From positions 1,426,001 through 1,490,000 of the forward strand of contig NZ_CP020042.1 in assembly GCF_002028425.1 (NCBI RefSeq): a stretch of 64,000 bases of DNA. Reading direction: 5' to 3'. The notes under the pieces were generated by a model, which saw nothing but the letters and a program-made list of their open reading frames with translations, was not told where the DNA came from and did no database searches. This document shows, piece by piece, positions 9,067 to 16,308 of this stretch. Origin of the DNA: Streptomyces katrae. GTDB taxonomy: Bacteria; Actinomycetota; Actinomycetes; Streptomycetales; Streptomycetaceae. The first letter of the stretch is position 1, and the number at the start of each line of letters is the position of its first letter. The position numbers and the translations under genes were made by a program.

Positions 9067-9680
9067 GGGCGCTGGTGGTGGGCCGGGAGGCGCTGCTGCT
9101 GGAGGTGGACTCGGCGGCGGAGGTGGCCGCCCTCCACGCCGAGCTGCTGCGCCGGCGGGACGCGGGTGAGCTGGGCGCCGTACGGGAGGTGGTGCCGGCG
9201 GCGCGGACGGTGCTGCTGGACGGGGTGCGGGAGCCGGGGGCGCTGGCCGCGCGGATCGCCCGCTGGGAGGTGCCGCCGCTCGCGGAGGCGGAGGGGCCGC
9301 TGGTCACCGTGCCGGTGCGGTACGACGGGCCGGACCTGGCGGAAGTGGCCCGGGCGTGGGGCGTGGCCGAGGGGGAGGTGGCCCGGGTGGTCGGGGGGAT
9401 CGAGTTCCGGGTGGCGTTCTGCGGGTTCGCGCCCGGCTTCGGCTACCTGACGGGCCTGCCCGAGCGGCTGTGGCTGCCCCGGCGTGCCACACCCCGCACG
9501 TCGGTCCCGGCGGGCTCGCTGGCGCTGGCCGGCGAGTACGCGGGGGTCTACCCCCGCTCCTCCCCCGGCGGCTGGCAGCTGATCGGCTCCACGGGGGCGG
9601 TCCTGTGGGACCCGGCCCGGGAGCCGGCGGCGCTGTTCGCGCCGGGGGTACGGGTGCGGTTCGAGGAGGCGGGATCGTGA
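9063..9680 (+). CDS. pxpB: 5-oxoprolinase subunit PxpB (allophanate hydrolase subunit 1-like)
   Basis: This encodes 205 residues from a GTG that overlaps the pxpA stop by four bases. It carries the KipI/allophanate-hydrolase subunit 1 fold and motifs: VPVRYDGPDL, the strongly conserved GFAPGFGYL, a downstream RTSVPAGSLALAG and GGWQLIG. PxpB and PxpC together form the kinase and hydrolase part of 5-oxoprolinase. The first 90 residues form the N-terminal domain, slightly shorter than in some homologues. Its stop codon overlaps a GTG that opens the pxpC frame, so the three genes are probably co-translated. Confidence 0.92.
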   Translation: MRALVVGREALLLEVDSAAEVAALHAELLRRRDAGELGAVREVVPAARTVLLDGVREPGALAARIARWEVPPLAEAEGPLVTVPVRYDGPDLAEVARAWGVAEGEVARVVGGIEFRVAFCGFAPGFGYLTGLPERLWLPRRATPRTSVPAGSLALAGEYAGVYPRSSPGGWQLIGSTGAVLWDPAREPAALFAPGVRVRFEEAGS

Positions 9681-11086
9681 GCGGTGGCGGTGTCGGCACG
9701 GGTACGGACCCCGGCGCGGCGGAACGCGGCTGCCCTTCGTCTGGACCGGGCGACCGGGCGCCCGGCGGCCCGGCCGCGCGGGCGGGCAGCGCGGGCAGCA
9801 CGGGCAGCACGGGCAGCACGGGCAGCACGGGCAGCACGGGCAGCACGGGCAGCACGGGCAGCACGGGCAGCACGGGCAGCGGCAACGTTGCGTCCCCCGG
9901 AGAGGACACGTGCGCGGGGCGGGACCGGGGTCCAGGCGACGGGACCGAGGCGGACGCGGGCCCGGGCGAAGGCCCGGACGCCGAGACCAGCCCGGGGGGC
10001 GGCACGATCGCGGCCTCTGCCGACGGCGAGGGCGTAATCCCGGGCCTCGCGACCGGCACGGGCGCAGGCCTGGGCGCCGAGACCGGCGCGAGCGCAGAGC
10101 GGGGCAGAGGTCCGGGCGCCGAGGCCGGTGGGGGGCCGGCACCGGCGTCGGCGTCGGCGTCGGCGAGGGCCGAAGGTACGGGCTCGGATGCAGGCGTGGG
10201 GATCGGGGCGGGGGCGGGTGTGAGGGGGCTGCTGGTGGTGCGGGCCGGGGCGTTGAGCACCGTGCAGGATCTGGGGCGGCCCGGGTTCGCGCACCTGGGG
10301 GTGCCGCGGTCGGGGGCACTGGATGCGGGGGCGTACGCCCTGGCCAACCGGCTCGTCGGCAATCCTGCCGGGGCCGCCGCCCTGGAGACCACCCTGGACG
10401 GGATCCGGCTGCGGGCCCTGGCGCCGGTGACGGTGGCGGTGACGGGCGCGCCGTGTGCGGTACGGGTCTCCGGGCGGCCGGCGGCGTGGGGTGCGCCGGT
10501 GTGGCTGCGGGCGGGGGCGGAGCTGGACGTGGGGCGGGCCTCGGCCGGGCTGCGGAGCTATGTCGCGGTGCGGGGCGGGGTCGCCGGGCCGGCGGTGCTG
10601 GGGAGTCGTTCGACGGACCTGCTGTCGGGGCTGGGGCCGGCGGTCCTGGCCGACGGGACGGTGCTGGACGTCGGCGCGGCGGGCCCGGTGCCGGTGGCGG
10701 GAGCGGACGCCCTTCGGGTGCCGGGGCCGCCGGTGGCAGAGCTGGTGCTGCCGTTGCGGCTCGGGCCACGGGCGGACTGGTTCACGGCGGCCTCGGTGAC
10801 GGCGCTGCTGTCGGGCGGCTACCGGGTGTCGCCGGCGTCGAACCGGATCGGGCTGCGGACGGAGGCGGGGCCCGCGCTGGAACGGGCGCGGGGCGGGGAG
10901 CTGCCGAGTGAGGGGATGGTGCTGGGGGCGGTACAGGTCCCGCCGGACGGGCTGCCGGTGGTCTTCCTGGCCGACCATCCCGTGACGGGGGGCTACCCGG
11001 TGGTCGGCGTGGTACCGCCGGGCCCCGCGCTGGACGCCGCCGCGCAGGCCCGGCCGGGGGTGGCGGTGCGGTTCGTCCCGGCGTGA
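9677..11086 (+). CDS. pxpC: 5-oxoprolinase subunit PxpC with an unusual repeat-rich N-terminal extension
   Basis: From the GTG at 9677, which overlaps the pxpB stop, the frame encodes 469 residues. Only the last 288 resemble PxpC/KipA. They begin at VRGLLVVRAG and contain STVQDLGRPGFAHLGVPRSGALD, shown here as STVQDLGRPG then VPRSG, plus the family motifs SNRIG and ADHPVTGGYP. The first 181 residues are Gly/Ala/Ser/Thr-rich and include nine consecutive Gly-Ser-Thr units from a 9-bp DNA repeat. An alternative GTG at 10220 begins exactly at the conserved core, close to the family length of about 290-330. If that start is used, 9681-10219 is a repeat-expanded spacer. The long frame has no stop and fairly normal third-position GC, so I cannot decide. 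Confidence 0.85.
   Translation: MSGGGVGTGTDPGAAERGCPSSGPGDRAPGGPAARAGSAGSTGSTGSTGSTGSTGSTGSTGSTGSTGSGNVASPGEDTCAGRDRGPGDGTEADAGPGEGPDAETSPGGGTIAASADGEGVIPGLATGTGAGLGAETGASAERGRGPGAEAGGGPAPASASASARAEGTGSDAGVGIGAGAGVRGLLVVRAGALSTVQDLGRPGFAHLGVPRSGALDAGAYALANRLVGNPAGAAALETTLDGIRLRALAPVTVAVTGAPCAVRVSGRPAAWGAPVWLRAGAELDVGRASAGLRSYVAVRGGVAGPAVLGSRSTDLLSGLGPAVLADGTVLDVGAAGPVPVAGADALRVPGPPVAELVLPLRLGPRADWFTAASVTALLSGGYRVSPASNRIGLRTEAGPALERARGGELPSEGMVLGAVQVPPDGLPVVFLADHPVTGGYPVVGVVPPGPALDAAAQARPGVAVRFVPA
9793..9873 (+). repeat. nine perfect 9-bp tandem repeats (GGGCAGCAC)
   Basis: Nine uninterrupted copies of GGGCAGCAC are flanked by one imperfect copy on each side (9784-9792 and 9874-9882). Because the unit is a multiple of three, copy-number changes preserve the reading frame. 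Read in the pxpC frame it gives Gly-Ser-Thr repeats. It is likely prone to slippage. Confidence 0.95.
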
Positions 11087-11950
11087 GCCGTACGGGGGCG
11101 TGGCGGCGGTGGCCGTGCTGCGGATCGCGCCCCGCCCCCGCCGCACGGCCGTCCCCCGCGGACCGCCCCGCGCCGGCGGGCAGTTACAGGTGGCCCTCTC
11201 TTGCGACCTGCCCCGCCGGTGGGGCGCGGTCGGGGGACGCTCGTGTGGCGGCGGTGGCCGCCCGCCTTCCCGTCCGGGTGACGGTGCTGCATCGGCAGGA
11301 ACCGGCGCCGGTGTGTGCGGCTGCCGCGAGGAGGCCCCAGAGCTTGCGGCCCCGTCCCGGGCCCTCCCCCGGCAGCCAGAGGCCTGAGGCACGAGGGCCG
11401 GGGCGCAGACCCAGGTCTTACAGGCCGCCCGCGGCCATCCCAGCAGCAGCCAGGGGGCTTGGGGCGGAGCCCCCGGTCTTGCAGCCCCGCCCCCCGGGCC
11501 CTGCGCACGGTGGCCGAGGGAGTTCGAGGCGCCGGGGCCCGGGCAGGGGCCCCGAGCAGGGGCCGGGGGCCGGGGCGGTGGCCCCGCGGCGGGGTCCGAG
11601 GGCCGCCCCCGGGGCCGGGAGGGCCGGCCAGCGGGGCCGGGGGCCGGGGCGGTGGCCCCGGGTGGCCCCGGGTGGCCCGGGCGCCGGGGGCTTCGGGGTC
11701 CGAGGGCCGCCCCGGGGCCGGAGGGCCGGCCAGCGAGGCCGGGGGTCCGCCCGGCAAGGCCGGGGGCCCTGGGCAGGGGCCAGGGGTGGCCCCGTAGGCC
11801 GGGGCGGAGACCCCGGGGCGGCTCCAGAGCCCGGTCCGAGGGCCGCCCCGGGGCCGGAGGGCCGACCAGCGAGGCCGGGGGTCCGCCCGGCAAGGCCCGG
11901 GGCCGGAGGGGCGGTCGGCGAGGCCGGGGGGCGGTCGGCGGGGGCGGGGG
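11087..11950. repeat. 864-bp non-coding stretch with triplicated GC-rich repeat
   Basis: No believable gene is seen between the convergent pxpC and HEAT-like genes. The second half is extremely G/C-rich and built from related blocks. A core of about 60 bp starting GTCCGAGGGCCGCC recurs at 11594, 11698 and 11834. The last two copies share the continuation GTCCGCCCGGCAAGGCC. Open frames across it are low-complexity artefacts of base composition. Confidence 0.6.
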
Positions 11951-13348
11951 TTACGCCGTGGGTTCGGGGGTGATGCGGCTGCGGACCGCCGACTGGACGT
12001 CCTCCTCCTCCGCCGGGTCCGCCGCCAGGCGGCGCAGGCGGGGGGCGACGCGGGCGTCGGCCGTTTCGGCGTGGCGGGCCGCCACCTCGCGGGTGGTCTC
12101 CTCGCAGTCCCACAGGCACTCGACTGCGAAGCCCGCCGCGAAGGTCGGGTCCGTGCTGGCCAGGGCCCGGGCGGCGCGGCCGCGCAGGTGGGAGGAGGCC
12201 GTCTCACGGTAGATGTGGCGCAGCACCGGGGCCGCGCAGCCGATCGAGAGCCGGCCCGCGCCGTCCACGAGGGTGAACAGGCGGGGCGAGTCCGGGCCGG
12301 AGCCGCGGACGGTGTCGCGGAGGGCGCCGAGGACCAGGCCGGCGTCGTCGGCGCCGCCGCCGGCCGCCAGGAGGGCCGCGGCGGCCGCTCCGAGGGCGTC
12401 GGGGCGGTGGACCCACTGTCGGGCGCGGTCGAGGGCGGCGGGGCCGCACATGCGCTCGTAGGCGGCCACGGCGGCTTCGTCGCCGGCGGCTTCGATGAGG
12501 TCGAGGACGGCCGGGTTGTCCGGCTCGGCGAGGACCAGGTGGTGCAGGGCGGTGGCCCGGGCGGCCTCACCCCGGGCACCGGCGGCGGCCGCGAGGATCT
12601 CGGAGCGGTCCTCGGGCGAGGCCACGGCGGCGAGACAGCGGGCGGCGGGCACGTGCAGCGGGGTGCCGCGGCGCAGCCCGTCGGCGGCCCAGTCGAAGAC
12701 GGCCTGGACGCCCCAGCCGGGCCGGGGGCCGCTGGGGTCGAGCTGGCGCTGCCAGCGGTCGAAGGAGCCCTGCTGGCGGGCGGCGCGCAGGCGCTGCCCG
12801 TACTGCGGCAGCTCCTCCCACAGGCTCCACGGCCGGGGCTCGTAGGCGTCGCGGACGGCGGCGGCCAGCCGCGCCCCGCCCTCGGCGGTGTCCGGGAACC
12901 TGGCCAGGACGGGGGCGGCGAGGGAGCGCAGCCCCTCGTCGTCGTCGCGCAGGGCGAGCTCGTCGAGGGCCCAGGCCCAGTTGGCGCCGGAGGCGGCGTA
13001 GCGGCGCAGCAGCATCAGCGCGTCGTCGCGGCCGTACGAGGCCAGGTGTCCGAGGACGGACAGGGCGAGGCCGGTGCGGTGGTCCTCCTCGTCGACGAGG
13101 TCGTCGACGCCGAAGAGGTGGGCCTCGATCTCGCGGAGGGGGCCGTCGAGGTCCAGGTACAGGCGTGCGTAGTACAGCGACCGGTTCTCGACCTGCCAGT
13201 CCTGCCGCGGGTCGCGGGTCACGCACTGGTCGAGGGCCGCGAGGGCCTCCGGGCGGGGCGCCGCGAGGGCGTGCAGCGTGCCGTCGCCGCGGCCCCTCTG
13301 GAGGAGGCCGAGCAGGGTGCCGCTCGGCGCTATGACTGGTTCGAACAT
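11951..13348 (-). CDS. HEAT-like repeat protein, function unknown
   Basis: This 465-residue, Ala/Leu/Arg-rich, predominantly helical protein has repeated helix pairs such as ARCLAAVASPEDRSEILAA, LRGRAARALASTDPTFAAG and TREVAARHAETADARVAPRL, spaced like HEAT or Armadillo repeats. A distinct N-terminal part (1-100) precedes them. No catalytic residues, membrane segment or signal peptide are visible. Such proteins usually act as binding scaffolds. The next upstream gene on the same strand encodes an ankyrin-repeat protein, so two solenoid proteins lie side by side. The spacer between them may encode a 20-residue leader peptide. The start is the ATG at 13348. Confidence 0.7.
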   Translation of the reverse strand: MFEPVIAPSGTLLGLLQRGRGDGTLHALAAPRPEALAALDQCVTRDPRQDWQVENRSLYYARLYLDLDGPLREIEAHLFGVDDLVDEEDHRTGLALSVLGHLASYGRDDALMLLRRYAASGANWAWALDELALRDDDEGLRSLAAPVLARFPDTAEGGARLAAAVRDAYEPRPWSLWEELPQYGQRLRAARQQGSFDRWQRQLDPSGPRPGWGVQAVFDWAADGLRRGTPLHVPAARCLAAVASPEDRSEILAAAAGARGEAARATALHHLVLAEPDNPAVLDLIEAAGDEAAVAAYERMCGPAALDRARQWVHRPDALGAAAAALLAAGGGADDAGLVLGALRDTVRGSGPDSPRLFTLVDGAGRLSIGCAAPVLRHIYRETASSHLRGRAARALASTDPTFAAGFAVECLWDCEETTREVAARHAETADARVAPRLRRLAADPAEEEDVQSAVRSRITPEPTA

Positions 13349-13690
13349 GGGAATGGCCTCAAATCAAGCTGGGGACGCAACCGGGAATCGGGATTCACAG
13401 GGCCGCGTAACAGCATGTGAGGACGTCCGCCGTCATGTTCCGCTCGATGTAGACCATTGCCTTCTCACTCTCGTCGGTGCTTCGCGTCCGTGCCGGCCGG
13501 TGCGGCAGGGCTGGGTGTGGACACCCTTCGTGTCCAGCCCGCTCCTGCCCGTCCGTCATGTCTGCGAATCGAATCCGACGCCATGATGACCCAGGCGGTT
13601 TGCGCGCCGCGACCACATTTAAGGGCGTCGTGACCAAGCCGTGAGCTCGCGGGCCCGTCCTGGCCCGGGCCGGGCGGGGGAAAAAGCGGA
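13349..13690. other. 342-bp spacer between the HEAT-like and ankyrin genes
   Basis: The base composition is less extreme here than in the genes, suggesting regulatory DNA. The only coding candidate is a 20-codon frame on the minus strand (13395-13457), given as its own entry. The stretch just after the ankyrin gene (13640-13685) is GC-rich, with short inverted sequences that could act in transcript termination. No larger gene is supported. Confidence 0.4.
13395..13457 (-). CDS. possible 20-residue leader peptide upstream of the HEAT-like gene
   Basis: A 20-codon frame, beginning MVYIERNMTAD and ending CCYAAL, starts at the ATG at 13457. GAGAAGG lies about two to eight bases before it. It ends 46 bp before the HEAT-like gene. 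The composition is protein-like and unlike the Arg/Pro-rich frames made by chance in this genome. Function unknown; it could be an upstream ORF controlling the gene below. Confidence 0.3.
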   Translation of the reverse strand: MVYIERNMTADVLTCCYAAL

Positions 13691-14101
13691 TTACGCGGCT
13701 CCGAACAGTTCCAGCAGGTCGGCCTTGTTGAACATGCGGGCCGTGTCCACCGCGGACGGGGTTCCGGCGTGGGGGTCGGCCCCACCGGCGAGCAGCGCGC
13801 GGATGACGGCCTCCTCGCCCTTGAAGACGGCGCCGGCGAGCGGGGTCTGGCCGCGGTCGTTGGCGCGGTCGGCCTCGGCGCCGCGGGAGAGCAGGGCGGT
13901 GACGGCGTCGGCGTGGCCGTGGTAGGCGGCGAGCATGACGAGGGTGTCGCCGCGGTCGTTGGTGAGGTTGGCGGGGACCCCGGCGTCGAGGTAGGCGGCC
14001 AGGGTCTCGGTCTCACCCTGACGGGCGAGGTCGAAGATCTTGGTGGCCAGTTCGACGACGTCCTCGTCGGGCGTGCCGGGCGCGTCCTCGTGCTTGCTCA
14101 T
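13691..14101 (-). CDS. ankyrin-repeat protein
   Basis: This encodes 136 residues from the ATG at 14101, preceded by AAAGGCGG. Three ankyrin repeats are clear at about residues 25-57, 58-90 and 91-122 (for example DTLVMLAAYHGHADAVTALL and QTPLAGAVFKGEEAVIRALL). A short acidic N-terminus precedes them. There is no signal peptide or enzymatic domain, so it is probably a cytoplasmic protein-binding module. Small ankyrin proteins like this often accompany catalases in other bacteria, but no catalase gene is nearby. A longer frame extends upstream to 14272, but its extra residues are Arg/Pro-rich and lack conserved features. Confidence 0.85.
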   Translation of the reverse strand: MSKHEDAPGTPDEDVVELATKIFDLARQGETETLAAYLDAGVPANLTNDRGDTLVMLAAYHGHADAVTALLSRGAEADRANDRGQTPLAGAVFKGEEAVIRALLAGGADPHAGTPSAVDTARMFNKADLLELFGAA

Positions 14102-14431
14102 CGGTCGTTCCGCCTTTCGCTCTTCCCAAGTCGTACGGGGCAGGAGTCCGCCCAGGCCGGGCGGGCAGGGGGGCGCCCGGCGCTGCGTCCGTACGGGTGA
14201 ATCGCCAGGGTAGCGCCCGGTCAGGGACATGAGGGGGCCGGACCGAGGCAAGGATGTCGGTGGTCCGTGCACCCGACACCGCCGCGGGCCGACGCGCCAG
14301 CCGGGAAGGGCCGGTCAAGTGAAAATCCCGAAGGTTCACCCGTATGCACCTTTTGTCGCATTGATACTTCCTGTGAGCCTGGAACAACTGATGGTGACCT
14401 TCCCGACCGTTCCGCTACCAGGAGAACTCAC
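14102..14431. promoter_or_regulatory. intergenic region with divergent promoters (ankyrin gene / smeA)
   Basis: The 330 bp hold no gene. The part nearest smeA (14320-14400) is noticeably AT-richer and contains GATACT, a fair -10 hexamer, but I found no convincing -35 at 16-18 bp and no WhiG-type motif. In S. coelicolor this promoter is sporulation-specific, so a developmental regulator is expected here. The site itself is not identified. Confidence 0.35.
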
Positions 14432-14626
14432 ATGGTCCTGTCGATCTCAGGTGTCGTACTGCTCGGCATCATCTGCTTCCTGTTCTTCAAGAAGGACGGG
14501 ATGAAGCTGACCCACGCCGTCGTCAGCGCGCTCTTCGGCTTCTTCCTCGCCGGCTCCGCCATCGCCCCGAGCATCACCGCGAGCACGGCGAGCCTCGCGA
14601 GCCTGCTCGGCGGGATCAAGCTCTAG
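14432..14626 (+). CDS. smeA: small sporulation membrane protein SmeA
   Basis: This encodes 64 residues with two hydrophobic segments (about 4-19 and 27-47) separated by a basic loop (FFKKDGMK). A GGAG lies about eight bases before the ATG. Size, sequence pattern and the adjacent FtsK/SpoIIIE-like gene match S. coelicolor SmeA. That protein is expressed in sporulating aerial hyphae, sits at sporulation septa and recruits SffA. SmeA-like genes also occur beside transfer genes of Streptomyces plasmids and integrative elements, but nothing else here suggests a mobile element. It is co-transcribed with sffA, 27 bp downstream. Confidence 0.88.
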   Translation: MVLSISGVVLLGIICFLFFKKDGMKLTHAVVSALFGFFLAGSAIAPSITASTASLASLLGGIKL

Positions 14627-14653
14627 ACCGCCCCCACCCCCCAGGAGACGACC

Positions 14654-16285
14654 GTGGCCCGGCGCCCGCTCCCCCGCATCCTCACCAGTGGCAGCACCTC
14701 GCTCGCCCGGGGGCGCGACCTCGCCCGCACGGCGGCCGACAACGCCACGGACGTCCTCCATCCGCTCCTGGTCATCGGCCGCGGACTGCGCGTCCTGGCC
14801 TCGGCCGGCCGCCGCAAATGGGCCGCGACCCCCAAGGACAGGCGGGGTCCCGCGCTGTTCCTGGGGGCGGCCTGCGTCCTCGTGGTCGCGCTCGTCCCCT
14901 ACGCGCCCGTCACCGCGCTGATCGCGCTGATGGCCGCGGCGGGCTGGCACGGGCGCGACCGCAGCCCCGCGAAGACCGGGCCCAGCGACGCCGAGACCGA
15001 CCGGCTGCGCTCCCTCTACGAGGCGCTCGTGCCGTACTTCTGCACCCCGGAGGACCCCAGCCCGCTCTTCGCCCACGGGGGCGCGTTCGACGAGGCCTTC
15101 AGCGACTACGCCTTCGACGCGGAGGGCCGCGTCACCCGGCTGACGATCCGCTACCCCGCGTACTTCACCGACGGGGAGGCGGCCTCGCGGGCCCGGATCG
15201 AGGCCGTGCTGCACGCCAAGTCCGGGCGCGGCCGCGAGTACCTCTTCGTCTGGGACGAGGAGGCCAACCGGCTCGACCTGAGCGTGCTGGAGGCGCTGCC
15301 CACCGGGATCGCCGCCCAGCCGTTCGTGACCTCGCCCGGCGAGAGCGTCCTCGGCTTCACCGACCCCGCCGGGGTCCAGCGCACCCTGCCGGTGCTGGAG
15401 GGCGACGAGACGCGCGACCTGCCGCCCGTGGTCTGGCGGACCGGCCCCGGCTCCACCGAACCGCACCTGCTGGCGGTGGGCCAGCCCGGCAGCGGGACCA
15501 CCAGCCTGCTGCGCTTGCTCGCCCTCCAGGCCCTGCGACAGGGCGGCGACGTGATGATCGTCGAGGGCGGCGGGAGCAACGAGTACGCCTGCCTGGCCGG
15601 CCGCGCGGGCGTCCTCGCCGTCGAGTGCGGCCCGACCGGGGCCCTGGCCACCGTCGAGTGGGCCGCGCACGAGACCGAGCGGCGCCTGATCGCCACGCAC
15701 CGGGCCCGCGAGGCCGGCCGGCCCGCGCCCGAGGACACCCGGCGGCCGCTGTGGATCCTGCTGGACCGGCCCAGCGTGCTCGCGCACCTGGCGACCGCCG
15801 AGGGCCGCCCGGACCCCCTGGCCCAGCTCCAGGTCCCCTTGCGGCACGGCCGCGCCGCACACGTCACGGTGGTCGTCGCCGAGCACTTCGACCACCTGGA
15901 ACTGATCGGCGACGCCGTCTGGCAGCACACCCGGGCCCGGGTCGTCCTCGGGCCCGCCCCCGCCCAGCAGCTCACCGACGTCCTCGGGCTGCCCCCGCAC
16001 ACCACCCCGGCCCCGCAGCTCCCGCCCGGCCGCGGCTACGCCCGGCTCGGCACCGGGCCGGTCCACCGGCTCCAGGTGCCCGCCACCCCGGACCCGTACG
16101 ACGACTCCACCCACCCCGCGCACCGCCACGCCGTACTGGAACTGCTGCCCGAACGGCAGGCGGCGGGCCCGGGCGGCGGGGAAGGCCCGCAGGCCCCCGC
16201 CCGGCCGCTCAAGGACCAGCCCCCGGCGCAGCCCGGGGCCCTCGACGCCGAGGAGCTTCCGGAGGTGGCGGCGGAGGCCCCGTAG
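14654..16285 (+). CDS. sffA: SffA, FtsK/SpoIIIE/TraB-like septal protein with degenerate P-loop
   Basis: This encodes 543 residues from a GTG preceded by AGGAGACG. Hydrophobic segments at about 73-97 anchor it in the membrane. The RecA-like domain follows with a Walker A-type loop at 276-284 (GQPGSGTTS) and a Walker B-type strand at 366-373 (LWILLDRP). In both the key residues are changed: threonine replaces the P-loop lysine, and the aspartate is not followed by glutamate. SffA of S. coelicolor localises to sporulation septa through SmeA and is needed for normal spore maturation and chromosome segregation, but is not redundant with FtsK. The degenerate motifs suggest a non-translocating role. 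The C-terminal 50 residues are Pro/Ala-rich and probably disordered. Confidence 0.88.
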   Translation: MARRPLPRILTSGSTSLARGRDLARTAADNATDVLHPLLVIGRGLRVLASAGRRKWAATPKDRRGPALFLGAACVLVVALVPYAPVTALIALMAAAGWHGRDRSPAKTGPSDAETDRLRSLYEALVPYFCTPEDPSPLFAHGGAFDEAFSDYAFDAEGRVTRLTIRYPAYFTDGEAASRARIEAVLHAKSGRGREYLFVWDEEANRLDLSVLEALPTGIAAQPFVTSPGESVLGFTDPAGVQRTLPVLEGDETRDLPPVVWRTGPGSTEPHLLAVGQPGSGTTSLLRLLALQALRQGGDVMIVEGGGSNEYACLAGRAGVLAVECGPTGALATVEWAAHETERRLIATHRAREAGRPAPEDTRRPLWILLDRPSVLAHLATAEGRPDPLAQLQVPLRHGRAAHVTVVVAEHFDHLELIGDAVWQHTRARVVLGPAPAQQLTDVLGLPPHTTPAPQLPPGRGYARLGTGPVHRLQVPATPDPYDDSTHPAHRHAVLELLPERQAAGPGGGEGPQAPARPLKDQPPAQPGALDAEELPEVAAEAP

Positions 16286-16308
16286 GGCCCCGCAGCCCGT
16301 CCCGCGGA

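Noticed and set aside
9784..9882. A CRISPR-like array in the 9-bp repeats
   Set aside because: Units are 9 bp with no spacers, so this is a simple tandem repeat. No cas genes are present.
11083..11973. Open frames of 160-296 codons in the pxpC to HEAT-like spacer
   Set aside because: They consist of Gly/Ala/Pro/Arg runs produced by GC-rich repeats, lack ribosome binding sites and have no protein-like pattern.
14432..16285. smeA-sffA as part of an integrated conjugative plasmid (spd/tra genes)
   Set aside because: No integrase, attachment site, replication or other transfer genes lie nearby, and the pair matches the chromosomal sporulation locus.
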